A DNA stretch of 64,000 nucleotides, from NCBI RefSeq assembly GCF_900129325.1, contig NZ_FQUP01000003.1:62001-126000 (forward strand). Direction: 5' to 3'. The DNA is from Kaistia soli DSM 19436 (GTDB lineage Bacteria > Pseudomonadota > Alphaproteobacteria > Rhizobiales > Kaistiaceae). Shown here piece by piece: positions 1 to 9,441 of the stretch. Below the pieces are notes generated by a model. It saw only the letters and a list, made by a program, of their open reading frames with translations, had not been told where the DNA came from and ran no database searches. Both the position numbers and the translations under genes were made by a program. Positions within the stretch are counted from its first letter, which is position 1. Each line of letters begins with the position of its first letter.

Positions 1-128
1 TGCCCGGCGCCGATCTCGCGGCCCCGCCGCAACATCAAGGCGCGGCGGTTTCGCTCCGACCAGGCCAGTTCGATGATGCGTTGGATGACAACGAAACCGA
101 GCAGGAGGTAGGGCCAGAGCATGATCAT
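1..128 (-). CDS. Isoprenylcysteine carboxyl methyltransferase family protein, N-terminus only
   Basis: Only the first 42 codons lie inside the window; the rest is beyond base 1. The visible part opens with a hydrophobic segment (MIMLWPYLLLGFVVIQRIIE), followed by ELAWSERNRRAL. This matches the start of small ICMT-like membrane methyltransferases such as YpbQ/BpsB. The ATG at 128 overlaps the TGA of the polyketide synthase as ATGA, so the two are probably translationally coupled. In Bacillus the BpsA/BpsB pair makes and O-methylates alkylpyrones, so methylation of a polyketide product is the inferred role. The catalytic SAM-binding part cannot be seen. Confidence 0.7.
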   Translation of the reverse strand, partial: MIMLWPYLLLGFVVIQRIIELAWSERNRRALMLRRGREIGAG

Positions 129-1237
129 GCTGCGCCGGATCCGACATGTACCATCTGGAAGGCCGCCGTGAAGCCGGGGCCGAGCGCCGAGAGCAGAAGC
201 GAGCCCGTCGTGCCGCGGCGGATCAGTTCATCAAGAACGAAGAGCACGGTCGGCGCCGACATATTGCCGTTCTCGCGCAGCACCTTGCGCTCCGCATCGA
301 GGCCCATCGGCTCGTAGCCGAAGACTTTTTCGAGTTCGTCGACAACCTTGGCGCCGCCGGGATGGCAGCAGGGGCGATCGATGTCGTCGGGGGAAAGGCC
401 GGCGCTCCCGAGAAAGCCCTCGAGCGCGCCCGGCATGTCGCGCGAGACGATTTCGGGAATGCTCTGCTTGAAGATGACGTCCAGTCCCTGGCCGTCGACA
501 TCCCAGCCCATGACATCGAGCGTATCGGGCCAGCAGTGTTCACCACCGGCGCCGATCATCACAGCGCTGTCCGCGGCGCTGCCGCTTTCAAGCACGGCAG
601 CGGCGCCGCCATCGCCGAACAGGGCGCAGGCGACGAGGTTGCTCTTGGTGATGCGGTCGTAGCGAAACGCCAGCGACGAGAACTCCACGACGATGAGCAG
701 GCACCTGCTCCCCGGCATGGCCCGCGCCATCTGCGCGGCACGGCTGAGGCCGAGAACGCCGCCGGCGCAGCCGAGGCCGAAAATCGGCAGTCGCACGACA
801 TCGCGCCGGAACGGCATCTCGTTCATGATGCGCGCCTCAATGCTCGGCGTCGAAATGCCGGTCGACGACACGAACACAATCTGGTCGATGTCCTCCGCCT
901 TCAGTCCCGCAGCCTCGAGCGCCTTCTCAGCCGCCTTGCGGGCGAGGGCGGTGGCGTTCTTGACGTAGAGCTTCGTCTTTTCGCCGAAATCGGCCTCGCC
1001 CATGAACCATTCGACGGGAAGACAGGAATGGCGCGTGTCGATGGCGGCGTTGTCGAACACCTGCTGCAACTGATCAAAGAATGGCATGCGGCTGCCGAAG
1101 ACCTCGCGGGCCCGCTCACGCGCCACGATCTGCGGCACGTGATGATCGGGGGTAACCGTGACGAGCGAGCGAAGGGTCACCGACGGCGGCACGAGGTGCT
1201 GCGCCGCCGCCAGATCGAGAGGACGCTGAAGCGTCAT
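125..1237 (-). CDS. Type III polyketide synthase (chalcone/alkylpyrone synthase-like)
   Basis: This 370-residue protein has the usual length and the full catalytic triad of chalcone-synthase-fold enzymes. Cys157 lies in FGLGCAGG, His292 in CCHPGGAK and Asn325 in NGNMSAP. Such enzymes condense a starter acyl-CoA with malonyl-CoA units and cyclise the chain to pyrones or resorcinols in the cytoplasm. The methyltransferase-like gene overlaps its stop codon. A TPR protein gene ends 27 bases upstream on the same strand, so the three may form one unit. Bacterial relatives paired with ICMT-like proteins make alkylpyrones, but the exact product cannot be read from sequence. Confidence 0.92.
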   Translation of the reverse strand: MTLQRPLDLAAAQHLVPPSVTLRSLVTVTPDHHVPQIVARERAREVFGSRMPFFDQLQQVFDNAAIDTRHSCLPVEWFMGEADFGEKTKLYVKNATALARKAAEKALEAAGLKAEDIDQIVFVSSTGISTPSIEARIMNEMPFRRDVVRLPIFGLGCAGGVLGLSRAAQMARAMPGSRCLLIVVEFSSLAFRYDRITKSNLVACALFGDGGAAAVLESGSAADSAVMIGAGGEHCWPDTLDVMGWDVDGQGLDVIFKQSIPEIVSRDMPGALEGFLGSAGLSPDDIDRPCCHPGGAKVVDELEKVFGYEPMGLDAERKVLRENGNMSAPTVLFVLDELIRRGTTGSLLLSALGPGFTAAFQMVHVGSGAA

Positions 1238-1264
1238 GAGATCGGTCTTTCTGCTCGGGGGCGC

Positions 1265-1840
1265 TTATTCGTGCCCGGTTGTGAGGAAGTTGGAGAGGTC
1301 CTGGTACTGCTCGCAACTAGTATTGCCGCATAGCTTTGCCAGTGTGGCGAGTTCGGCCTTCGCTTCCTCGATCCGGCCGGCAGTCGCATAGCCTTCGCCG
1401 AGATATTCGCGCGTATTGAGATTGTCGGGCTCGAGTTCGAGCGCCTGCTTGTAGTAGCCGATGCCGACATCGACGTCGCCCATCTTGCGGTGGCTGTAGC
1501 CGATATAGGTCAGGACCGTCGCATCTTTCTTGTTGCCGACGGCGTCTAGCACCGCGAGCGCGTTGTCATAGTAGCCGGCGAGGGCGAGGGCACGACCCTG
1601 CTGTGTCAACTCCTTGTCCGACAGGCTGCCCGATTGCGCCTTGACGCAGCGCTCCAGAGCCTTCGACCAGACGAGGCCCTTCCTGCAGACCTGATTGGCG
1701 GGCATCCCGCCGCTGCCGCTGCTTCCGCCTCCGCTGCCGCCACCTCCACCGCCGCTCGCGGCCGCTGCGGGCAGGGCGGCCAGCACCGAGATTCCGACCG
1801 CGAGAGCGGTTCGCGTTGCAAAGCCGAACATGTTAGTCAT
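1265..1840 (-). CDS. Secreted tetratricopeptide-repeat protein
   Basis: The ATG at 1840 is preferred because a GGAGG sequence (1846-1850 on the complement) sits five bases ahead of it; a GTG two codons earlier overlaps that site. The 191-residue product has a signal peptide ending near AAAAS, a Gly/Ser-rich linker, a two-cysteine segment and then TPR repeats over roughly residues 75-165. It is likely periplasmic and a protein-interaction module. It is divergent from an ECF sigma factor with only 44 bases between the starts, so it could be a target or partner of that regulon. No enzymatic function is evident. Confidence 0.8.
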   Translation of the reverse strand: MTNMFGFATRTALAVGISVLAALPAAAASGGGGGGSGGGSSGSGGMPANQVCRKGLVWSKALERCVKAQSGSLSDKELTQQGRALALAGYYDNALAVLDAVGNKKDATVLTYIGYSHRKMGDVDVGIGYYKQALELEPDNLNTREYLGEGYATAGRIEEAKAELATLAKLCGNTSCEQYQDLSNFLTTGHE

Positions 1841-1884
1841 CGTCACCTCCAGCGCATCCTCGCCGCGATCGGCGTGGTCTGTGC

Positions 1885-2442
1885 ATGAACACGCGCTCCC
1901 AGCCGCCTATTCGCATCCCGATGAACAACAGCAGTCACGATGATGTGAGATTGGGGCTGAGGCCGTCATTGCCCGCGCTCTGGCGCTTCGCTCTCGTGCT
2001 TTCGCGCAGCCGGGACACGGCCGATGACCTCGTGCAGGCAACCTGTGTGCGCGCGCTCGAGCGGGCAGGGCAGTACGAGCCCGGGACGCGGCTCGACCGG
2101 TGGCTGTTCTCGATCCTGCATTCAATCTGGGTCAACGAAGTGCGGTCACGCAAGGTCCGACAAGGCAGTGGCGTCATCGATGCCGAACTGGCGCTGATTT
2201 TTGACGGCCGACAGGCGATCGAGACGAATATTCTGGCGGCTCAGATGTTAGCTGCCATCGGGAAGCTGCCCGAGCCTCAGCGCGAGGCTGTGCTGCTCGT
2301 CTATGCCGAAGGATTTTCCTATCAGGAGGCCGCGACCTTTCTCGGCATACCTATCGGAACGATCATGAGCCGGCTGGCCGCGGCGCGCGGGCGGCTCGCT
2401 GAATTGAACGACAACAGCGGGGACGGCGATGGCCGGAACTGA
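1885..2442 (+). CDS. ECF-type RNA polymerase sigma factor
   Basis: The 185-residue protein has a sigma region 2 (about residues 28-85, with RDTADDLVQATCVRAL and a WLFSILHSIW segment) and a sigma region 4 helix-turn-helix (about 120-170, with LPEPQREAVLLVYAEGFSYQ and GTIMSRLAAAR). There is no region 3, as in ECF factors. The next gene, a membrane anti-sigma factor, overlaps its end by 14 bases, the usual arrangement of such pairs. A second in-frame ATG at 1921 could be the true start; neither start has a strong ribosome binding site. The signal it answers to is unknown. Confidence 0.9.
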   Translation: MNTRSQPPIRIPMNNSSHDDVRLGLRPSLPALWRFALVLSRSRDTADDLVQATCVRALERAGQYEPGTRLDRWLFSILHSIWVNEVRSRKVRQGSGVIDAELALIFDGRQAIETNILAAQMLAAIGKLPEPQREAVLLVYAEGFSYQEAATFLGIPIGTIMSRLAAARGRLAELNDNSGDGDGRN

Positions 2443-3244
2443 GCATCAGGATGACGAGACGCTCACCGCCTTCCTCGACGGGGAACTGAGCCCGCGTGAC
2501 CATGGCGCCGTGCTCGAGCGGCTCGGCGGAGATCCCGGACTGCGTCAACGCCTGGAGGCGCTGCAATTCTCCCGGCAAGGCCTCGACGCCGCGTTCGGGG
2601 CAATGCTGAGCGTTGCGCCACGCGCCGATCTCGAAGCAATGCTCGACCGGGCGCTCGCCCAGGCGCCGCAGCCGCGCCGTTCTGCGCCGATCCGCTCGCG
2701 CATTTGGCAGACGTGGCAGCCGCGTCTTCTTGCAGCGGCGGCCCTCATCGTCGTTGCCTGTCTGGCGGGCGGTCTCGGCTATAGCCTTGGCGGCGCGAAC
2801 GCGCCCAAGGCGGCTGAAGGCTGGCATGAGGCCGTCGCGGAATACTGGGCGCTGACGACCAAGGCGACGCTTGCATTGGCGCCGTCGCCGGCGACGCGGA
2901 CGCAGCAGCTCGCTCTTGCCGGCGACGCGCTCGGCATTCCCTTGACCGCATCGGCGATCTCGCTGGACGGGCAGTCCTTCCGCGGCGCGCAGCTCTACGA
3001 GTTCAACGGCAAGCCGCTGGTGCAAATTGCCTATCTCGATCCGGACTATGGCCCGATCGCCTATTGCGTGATCCGCAATGGCAAGCCGGGCGCGACATCC
3101 CCGACGTCAGCGGAAATCGGCGGCTTCAATGTCGTGCACTGGTCCGGCGACGGGTTCGGCCGGATGGTCATCGGCCGTGCGCCCGCCGGGCGGCTGGCCG
3201 AGATCGCGGCAAGGCTGGCAGGCGAAGCCGGGCAGGGCGCCTGA
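2429..3244 (+). CDS. Membrane anti-sigma factor
   Basis: The 271-residue protein begins with an acidic helical segment (DDETLTAFLDGELSPRD) typical of the cytoplasmic sigma-binding end of anti-sigma factors. It has one transmembrane helix at about residues 97-117 (LLAAAALIVVACLAGGLGYS) and a C-terminal periplasmic domain of about 150 residues. No zinc-binding HxxxCxxC motif is present. It overlaps the upstream ECF sigma gene by 14 bases, so the two should be co-translated and the pair should transmit an envelope signal. The inducing condition cannot be inferred. Confidence 0.85.
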   Translation: MAGTEHQDDETLTAFLDGELSPRDHGAVLERLGGDPGLRQRLEALQFSRQGLDAAFGAMLSVAPRADLEAMLDRALAQAPQPRRSAPIRSRIWQTWQPRLLAAAALIVVACLAGGLGYSLGGANAPKAAEGWHEAVAEYWALTTKATLALAPSPATRTQQLALAGDALGIPLTASAISLDGQSFRGAQLYEFNGKPLVQIAYLDPDYGPIAYCVIRNGKPGATSPTSAEIGGFNVVHWSGDGFGRMVIGRAPAGRLAEIAARLAGEAGQGA

Positions 3245-3265
3245 GCGCCCTATCCCGCTGCGACC

Positions 3266-4597
3266 TCAGACGACCTGACCGTAGAGGTCGTAGGCGTCAG
3301 CGCGATCGATCTTGGCGGTGACGATGTCGCCGACGCGGATCGGGCGGCGCGACACCAGGTGGACGTTGCCGTCGATCTCGGGTGCATCCCAGACCGAGCG
3401 TCCCTTGGCCGAAAGCCCGCCGCTTTCGTCGACGATGACCTGGATGCGGCGGCCGACCCGCTTCTGCTGGCGGGCGGCGCTGATCGCCTGCTGCTTCTTC
3501 ATGAAGCGGTTCCAGCGTTGCTGCTTGACCTCTTCCGGCACCGGATCGGCGAGCTCATTGGCTGGCGCACCGTCGACCGGTTCGAACTTGAAGCAGCCGA
3601 CGCGGTCGAGCTTCACCTCGTCCAGCCATTCAAGCAGGAACTCGAAATCCTCGTCGGTCTCGCCGGGAAAGCCGACGATAAAAGTCGACCGGATCGCCAG
3701 ATCGGGACAGATTTCGCGCCACCGATGGATGCGCTCGGCCGTCTTTTCCTGGTTGCCCGGACGGCGCATGGCCTTGAGGACGCGCGGGCTCGCATGCTGG
3801 AAGGGAATGTCGATATAGGGAAGGATCTTGCCCTCGGCCATCAGTTCGACGACAGCGTCGACATGAGGGTAGGGGTAGACATAGTGCATTCGCACCCAGG
3901 CGCCGAGTTCGCCGAGCGCCGATGAAAGGTCGAGGAACTTCGCCCTCACCTCGCGGTCGCGCCAGCGGCTCGCTTCATATTTGATGTCGACGCCGTAGGC
4001 GCTGGTGTCCTGCGAGATGACCAGAAGCTCCTTGACGCCGGCCTTCACGAGGCGCTCGGCCTCGCGCAGCACATCGCCGGCCGGGCGGCTGACGAGATCG
4101 CCGCGCAGCTTGGGGATGATGCAGAAGGAGCAGCGGTTGTTGCAGCCTTCGGAGATCTTGAGATAGGCGTAGTGGCGCGGCGTCAGCTTGATGCCCTGCG
4201 GCGGCACGAGATCGACGAAGGGATTGTGCGCCGGCGGCACCGCCTGATGCACGGCGCCGAGCACGCTCTCATATTGCTGAGGGCCGGTGATCGCGAGCAC
4301 ATTCGGGAAGGCGTTGCGGATCTGCTCGGGCTCGGCGCCCATGCAGCCGGTAACGATGACCTTGCCGTTCTCTTTCATCGCCGTGCCGATCGCTTCGAGC
4401 GATTCCGCCTTGGCGCTGTCGAGGAAGCCGCAGGTATTGACGATCACGACATCGGCGCCGTCGTGATGGCGCGACAGTTCGTAGCCCTCGGCGCGCAGAT
4501 GCGTCAGGATCCGCTCGCTGTCGACCAGTGCCTTGGGACAGCCGAGGCTGACGAAGGAAATGCGCGGGGCTTCGCCCGTAGGCGCTTCGGGATTCAT
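3266..4597 (-). CDS. rimO: Ribosomal protein S12 methylthiotransferase RimO
   Basis: This radical-SAM enzyme adds a methylthio group to an aspartate of ribosomal protein S12. The order is a UPF0004 domain with three iron-sulfur cysteines (SLGCPKA, NTCGF, TGCMG), the radical-SAM CNNRCSFC motif in the middle, and a C-terminal TRAM domain ending in YDLYGQVV. At 443 residues it is full length. An ATG at 4597 (MNPEAPTG) is taken as the start; ATGs at 4603 and 4630 are also in frame. It stands alone, convergent with the anti-sigma gene, 21 bases away. Confidence 0.95.
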   Translation of the reverse strand: MNPEAPTGEAPRISFVSLGCPKALVDSERILTHLRAEGYELSRHHDGADVVIVNTCGFLDSAKAESLEAIGTAMKENGKVIVTGCMGAEPEQIRNAFPNVLAITGPQQYESVLGAVHQAVPPAHNPFVDLVPPQGIKLTPRHYAYLKISEGCNNRCSFCIIPKLRGDLVSRPAGDVLREAERLVKAGVKELLVISQDTSAYGVDIKYEASRWRDREVRAKFLDLSSALGELGAWVRMHYVYPYPHVDAVVELMAEGKILPYIDIPFQHASPRVLKAMRRPGNQEKTAERIHRWREICPDLAIRSTFIVGFPGETDEDFEFLLEWLDEVKLDRVGCFKFEPVDGAPANELADPVPEEVKQQRWNRFMKKQQAISAARQQKRVGRRIQVIVDESGGLSAKGRSVWDAPEIDGNVHLVSRRPIRVGDIVTAKIDRADAYDLYGQVV

Positions 4598-4766
4598 GGA
4601 CATCATCCGAAAACGAGGGTGGGGCGGCATCGTGGCAGCCGCCAGATCGCCCGATCTGCGGGCGTTTGGCGCCTATCTGTCCAACCGCCCGGCGCATGTC
4701 AATGGCGAAGGACGCGGCAAGGCGCCCGAGCCCGGCCGCGCCGGAGGAGGGCGACCGTTTAGCCCC

Positions 4767-5597
4767 CTAGGCAAACAGCAGTTCCAGCGCGCGGTGATCC
4801 GAGACCTCCGGCTCGGCGACGACATCGAACTGCGTGACCGCGACGGTGTCCGAGACCAGCATATAATCGGCAAAACGACCGGGCTTCCGGTACCAGGACG
4901 TGCGCGTGTCGGTGTGGCCGCGGCCGGTGACGAGATCGGCGAGGCCGAGGCGCGCAAGAGCGGCGAGGGTGGCGCTGTCTGGCAGCACATTGAAATCGCC
5001 GCAGACGACGAGCCGCTCACCGGCCGGACGCACCTGCCCGATCAACCGGATCAGCGCTTCAGCTTGCGCCGCGCGTTCCGGCGTATCGCCCTTGCCGGCC
5101 GGGTCGCGCAGGCCGTGCATCTGCGCGACAGTCAACGTGAAGTCGGCCGCATAGTCATGGACCCGGAAGACGTGGGCGTTGCGCGCGCGCGGATGCTCGC
5201 CCCAGCCATTGGCCGAGAACGCGCCGTGGACGAAGCCCTGGGCCTGGCCGAGCAGCGGCAGCGATTTCCGAATGAACGTCGCAAGCCCGAACTCCGACAT
5301 CACGGCCTGATCGCCATCCCAAAGGACACCGCGCGCTGCCGGCATGAACAGGCCGTCGTGTCCCGGCAACACTGCGGCGATCTCGCTGAAAAGATCGGAC
5401 CGTTGCGACAGCTCGATCCCGTCGTCACGATAGACGAGCCAGGACGAGGTCTCGGCAGCGCTGCCGACCTCAGGCGACCGATGCGTCCGCGTCACTTCCT
5501 GGAGGCAGAGAATGTCGGCGTCGCATTCGCCGAGGTAACGGAGCAGCGGCGCATGGAGGCGGCCGCCCCACACATTCAGCGACAGGATCTTCAGCAT
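4767..5597 (-). CDS. Endonuclease/exonuclease/phosphatase (EEP) family hydrolase
   Basis: The 276-residue protein has the ordered EEP motifs: LNVWGG with the first metal-binding Asn, CLQE with the metal-binding Glu, a conserved His in QMHGLRD, GDFN, and the terminal SDHRALE. The fold hydrolyses phosphodiester or phosphomonoester bonds with Mg2+. No signal peptide is seen, so it should be cytoplasmic. Substrates in the family range from DNA to phospholipids and cannot be chosen here. The nearest gene on this strand, rimO, starts 169 bases downstream, so an operon is not clear. Confidence 0.88.
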   Translation of the reverse strand: MLKILSLNVWGGRLHAPLLRYLGECDADILCLQEVTRTHRSPEVGSAAETSSWLVYRDDGIELSQRSDLFSEIAAVLPGHDGLFMPAARGVLWDGDQAVMSEFGLATFIRKSLPLLGQAQGFVHGAFSANGWGEHPRARNAHVFRVHDYAADFTLTVAQMHGLRDPAGKGDTPERAAQAEALIRLIGQVRPAGERLVVCGDFNVLPDSATLAALARLGLADLVTGRGHTDTRTSWYRKPGRFADYMLVSDTVAVTQFDVVAEPEVSDHRALELLFA

Positions 5598-5978
5598 CGG
5601 TCCATCTGCTCATCTGTAACGATCATTGCTGCCGAGCCTCTCCGCAAATGCGGCGCTTGCCAATCGCGACGTCAGCGAGCTTTCGCGCGGTGCGGACCAT
5701 CGGATGGGGCAGGCAGCGTTTGGGGCCATGGCTTTACGGTCGTCAGGGCCTGAGCACGCCACATGCAAGATTCGCATAAGGAAGATTATGGAACCAAAAT
5801 GCTAGTCCGGGCGAGGGTGGCGATATCTGCCATTGGCGCCCCCCGCGCTGCAGTCGAGCCAGGTCGCGATCGCAATGGTTTCGGGAAACCGGTGAAGCTC
5901 TCCGAGCGTATGTGATATCGGGCGCCGCATCCATGGTGCCCGCTTCCTGCCCGCAGATTTTCTCCCTGGAGATCGCTA
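5598..5978. other. Intergenic region, 381 bases, no gene seen
   Basis: This lies between two divergent genes and must hold both promoters. The reading frames crossing it lack ribosome binding sites and recognisable protein features. A GGAG (about 5969-5972) just before 5979 serves the downstream gene. Confidence 0.5.
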
Positions 5979-6656
5979 ATGAGCATCGCGACCCGCAACG
6001 AAGCGGTCGATCGTCCGGCGACGATTGCGGCTCTCTGCTGGCTCGGCACGGCCACAGCCTATCTGGTGGCGGAGACGATCGCGGCGCGCGCCTTTCGCGA
6101 TTACAGCTACCAGACCAACTTCATCAGCGATCTCGGTATCCCGTATCAGACGGTCTCCGGCGGACGTGCGATCGACTCGCCGCTGGCTTGGGTGATGAAT
6201 GCCGGCTTCCTGGTCCAGGCGCTGTTCTTCGCTTCGGCGGCGCTGGCCATCGGTCGGGCGCTGCCGGTGCGCGGCAAGGCCTATGGGCTCTTCCTCGGCG
6301 CTGCGCTGGCCGACGCCACCGGCTTGATCTTGATCTCGGTCTTTCACAGCGGCGCTCGTGAGGTCGCCAATGGCCAAATCGTCTGGCATACGATTGGCGC
6401 CGGACTTTCGATCCTTGGCGGCAATCTCGTCGCGATCTCGTCGGGTTTTGCGTTGCGGCCGCTCGGCATGCCGCGCTTCTACAAGCCGGCCGGCATCGCG
6501 TTCGGCCTATTCGGCATCGGCAGCATTGCCTGGCTGATGGTGGGGCCGAAGGTCATTCCGGACGGCCTCGTCGAGCGTGCCAGCGTCTATTCAATTACCG
6601 CCTGGGAATTGATGACCGCGGCACTGCTGCTCAGGAATCGCGGCGGCCGGCCGTGA
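5979..6656 (+). CDS. DUF998 family membrane protein
   Basis: The 225-residue product has about six hydrophobic helices and the family hallmark TNFISDLG near residue 50 between the first and second helices. A GGAG eight bases before the ATG supports this start. Relatives are integral inner-membrane proteins of unknown function. It has no operon partner; the next gene is on the other strand. Confidence 0.85.
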   Translation: MSIATRNEAVDRPATIAALCWLGTATAYLVAETIAARAFRDYSYQTNFISDLGIPYQTVSGGRAIDSPLAWVMNAGFLVQALFFASAALAIGRALPVRGKAYGLFLGAALADATGLILISVFHSGAREVANGQIVWHTIGAGLSILGGNLVAISSGFALRPLGMPRFYKPAGIAFGLFGIGSIAWLMVGPKVIPDGLVERASVYSITAWELMTAALLLRNRGGRP

Positions 6657-6686
6657 ACGGGTCGGCCGGCCGGTCGGGGCAGGGCT

Positions 6687-7316
6687 TCAGAAGGTGAGCT
6701 GATGCACGCCGCGGACAAGGCCGCCAACGGCCGCACCCGATAGGCTCCAGGCCGTGCCGACGAGTTCGCTACCGCCGGAGATAACGGCCTCGCCGCTGCG
6801 GACGAGGAGACCGCGCTCACTCCCCTCACCTGCCACACGACCCACCGGCAGCGGCGGAACGGGACCATCCGGCGCGGCCGTCGCCACGTCATATTCTGCT
6901 TCGGCCGGCGCCGGATCAACGGGCGTCTGTACGACCGGCTGGGCTGTTGCCACCACCGGCGTCGCAGGCGGCGCGATGCATTCGAGGCATGGCCGCCGCA
7001 GCGGCTTCGGCGGCAGTGCCGCGACCGGTTCGGGCTGCTCGGCAGCAGGCTTCGCCTGGTCGGCGACCGGCGCCACCTTGGCAGGCTGCACGACGGCCAC
7101 AGGCGCCGGTGCGACGGGCTCGATGATGCTGGCGATGCGATCCGGCCCGATCATGTGGGTTCCCGAGACCACGAGGACAGGCTGCTCGACATCGCCCGGC
7201 GCAAGCGCGCCGGTGCTGGCAATCGCCGCCGCGCCGAGAGCGACCGCGATCGCGGCGCTATAAAGCACGATGGGGAACCGGCCGGATGACCGTTCCATGC
7301 GGAAGTGCTTGTCCAT
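6687..7316 (-). CDS. Membrane-anchored Pro/Ala-rich protein of unknown function
   Basis: The start at 7316 (MDKHFRMERSS) is chosen because it gives a short basic N-terminus followed by one hydrophobic helix at about residues 15-37, then a long Ala/Pro/Val-rich stretch with a CLEC dicysteine, and a conserved-looking C-terminus ending in GLVRGVHQLTF. The 209-residue protein is probably anchored in the inner membrane with the low-complexity part in the periplasm. The open frame continues far upstream, antisense to the glycosidase gene, but that extension has no protein features. I do not recognise a family. Confidence 0.7.
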   Translation of the reverse strand: MDKHFRMERSSGRFPIVLYSAAIAVALGAAAIASTGALAPGDVEQPVLVVSGTHMIGPDRIASIIEPVAPAPVAVVQPAKVAPVADQAKPAAEQPEPVAALPPKPLRRPCLECIAPPATPVVATAQPVVQTPVDPAPAEAEYDVATAAPDGPVPPLPVGRVAGEGSERGLLVRSGEAVISGGSELVGTAWSLSGAAVGGLVRGVHQLTF

Positions 7317-7553
7317 GATGATCTCTGGCCTCTGCGATTCTCTTTGCATGCGTTGCAGTCTTGCCGCAGTTTTCGGCTGCATGCCGACCGGATCGCGGCG
7401 CGATTGCGTCTTTTGTGACGAAGGATTGCGTCTATCGAGCCGGCATGGCGCGAGATTTCGGGTTTTCGGCAGCGTGTCATATGGTAATACCAAAGACGCA
7501 TCCGGTGACCTTCCGAGGACGCCGGCAAAGACCCGACATCCTGGAGGATCGCC

Positions 7554-9380
7554 TTGGCCTATAGTGACCATCCGCGCCCGCAGATCGAGCGCGCCCGCTG
7601 GCTCTCGCTCGATGGAGCGTGGCAGTTTGCCTATGATGACGACGCACGCTGGACCGGCCCGGCCGATGCCTCGTTTGATCGCACCATCACCGTCCCCTAT
7701 GCGCCCGAGGCACCGCGAAGCGGCATCCACGACGAGGGTTTCCATCCGGTCGTCTGGTATCGCCGCACGCTTGAGCTGCCCGCCGATCTCGCGCCTGATG
7801 CCGCGCATGACGCGATCCTGCATTTCGGCGCCATCGACTATAAGAGCGATGTCTGGATCAACGGCCAGCATGCCGCGTCGCATATCGGCGGTCACACGCC
7901 CGTCCGCGTCCGCCTTGCGCCCTTCATGACCGGCGGATCGCTGGACATCGTCGTCCGCGCCGAAGACGATCCGCTCGACATGATGAAGCCCCGCGGCAAG
8001 CAGGACTGGCTCGCGGCCCCGCATGGCATCTGGTATCCGCGCACCACCGGCATCTGGCAGACCGTGTTCGTCGAGCAGGTCGGCCGCAGCCATATCGAGC
8101 GGCTGCAATGGACCCCGGATTTCGCGAAGTTCGAGATCCGCCTTGATACGCGCATTGCTGCGCCTGACGGTCATCGTCTGCGCGTCCGGCTCTGGCTCGG
8201 CGGCCGCGTGCTGGTCGAGGACGAATATGGCCTGAAGGGGCGGGACACCAGCCGCGTCATCGCCCTCCCCGATCCGGGCATCGATGACGCCCGGGCCGAC
8301 TTCGTCTGGTCGCCGGAGCACCCGCAGCTCATCGATGCGGAGCTGTTCCTGGTCGATGCGAATGGCGACGTCGTCGACGAGGTCAAGAGCTATACCGCGC
8401 TCAGGGCCGTCTCGACCGCCAATGGCCGCTTCATCATGAATGGCCGCTCCTACTTCCTGCGTCTCGTGCTCGACCAGGGCTATTGGCGCGAAGGCGTGAT
8501 GACCGCGAGCGACGAGGAACTGCGCCGCGATGTCGAACTGACCAAGGCGCTCGGATTCAATGGCGTGCGCAAGCACCAGAAGATCGAGAACCCGCGGTTC
8601 CTCTATTGGGCCGATGTGCTCGGCCTGCTCGTCTGGGAGGAAATGCCCAGCGCCTATGGCTATTCGAACGAGTCCGTAACGCGGCTCACGGCCGAATGGC
8701 AGGAAGCGATCGAGCGCGACTATTCGCATCCTTCGATCGTCGCCTGGGTTCCGTTCAACGAGTCTTGGGGCATCCCGGAGCTGCCGCACAGCCCGGTCCA
8801 GCGCAGCTACCAGCAGGCGCTCTATCACCTGACCAAGACGCTCGATCCAACCCGTCCGGTGAGCGGCAATGACGGCTGGGAGCAGATCGCCACCGACATC
8901 TTTGCGGTGCACGACTATCATCATAGCGGCGCGATCCTGCACGAGCGTTATGGCTCCGCCCCTGCCTTCAAGGACACGCTGACGACATTCCGTTCAGCGG
9001 GACGCGCGCTTGCCATCGATGGCCATCCATTTGCCGGCCAGCCGGTGATGCTGACCGAATTCGGTGGCATCGCTTATTTCATGGGGACTGAGGCCGGCTG
9101 GGGCTACAGCACGGCGCAGGACGCGGAGGATTTCGTCGAGCGCTATGCCGACGTCCTCTCCGGGGTCACCGATTCCGAGCTCCTCGCCGGCTATTGCTAC
9201 ACGCAGCTGACGGACACCTACCAGGAGCAGAACGGCGTCCTCACCATGGACCGCAAGCCGAAGGCCGATATCGAGGCCATCCGGGCGGCCAATCTCGGCG
9301 TCGCGATCGAGCGGCTGCCGCAACACCCGCTTGGCTACAATGCCCGCTGGCTGAAGACACAGGCAGAACGCGGCAACTGA
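7554..9380 (+). CDS. Glycoside hydrolase family 2 enzyme (beta-galactosidase/beta-glucuronidase-like)
   Basis: Translation should begin at TTG 7554, with GGAGG at 7543-7547 six bases ahead. The 608-residue protein follows GH2 order: an N-terminal sugar-binding jelly roll (about 1-180), an immunoglobulin-like sandwich (about 185-285) and a TIM barrel. The general acid/base is Glu403 in FNESWG and the nucleophile is Glu502 in TEFGG. No signal peptide is present, so it acts on imported oligosaccharides or glycosides in the cytoplasm. The sugar preference cannot be fixed. No transporter gene adjoins it. A strong terminator follows. Confidence 0.9.
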   Translation: MAYSDHPRPQIERARWLSLDGAWQFAYDDDARWTGPADASFDRTITVPYAPEAPRSGIHDEGFHPVVWYRRTLELPADLAPDAAHDAILHFGAIDYKSDVWINGQHAASHIGGHTPVRVRLAPFMTGGSLDIVVRAEDDPLDMMKPRGKQDWLAAPHGIWYPRTTGIWQTVFVEQVGRSHIERLQWTPDFAKFEIRLDTRIAAPDGHRLRVRLWLGGRVLVEDEYGLKGRDTSRVIALPDPGIDDARADFVWSPEHPQLIDAELFLVDANGDVVDEVKSYTALRAVSTANGRFIMNGRSYFLRLVLDQGYWREGVMTASDEELRRDVELTKALGFNGVRKHQKIENPRFLYWADVLGLLVWEEMPSAYGYSNESVTRLTAEWQEAIERDYSHPSIVAWVPFNESWGIPELPHSPVQRSYQQALYHLTKTLDPTRPVSGNDGWEQIATDIFAVHDYHHSGAILHERYGSAPAFKDTLTTFRSAGRALAIDGHPFAGQPVMLTEFGGIAYFMGTEAGWGYSTAQDAEDFVERYADVLSGVTDSELLAGYCYTQLTDTYQEQNGVLTMDRKPKADIEAIRAANLGVAIERLPQHPLGYNARWLKTQAERGN

Positions 9381-9406
9381 GCGCCGCATCTCATAAGCCG
9401 AAGACC

Positions 9407-9441
9407 GAAGGGCAGGGGCGATCTCCCTGCCCTTCTTGTTT
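9407..9441 (+). terminator. Rho-independent terminator after the GH2 gene
   Basis: A perfect 11-bp stem (GAAGGGCAGGG at 9407-9417 with CCCTGCCCTTC at 9425-9435), a 7-base loop and a TTGTTT tail form a classical terminator. It lies between convergent genes and may also work on the minus strand, though without a T tract there. Confidence 0.88.

Noticed and set aside
146-1333. 395-codon plus-strand frame across the polyketide synthase gene
   Set aside because: It is antisense to a gene with a complete catalytic triad and shows no protein family features; long antisense frames are expected at this GC content.
7317-8942. Upstream extension of the proline-rich protein gene
   Set aside because: It is antisense to the GH2 glycosidase; the start at 7316 gives a sensible membrane anchor.
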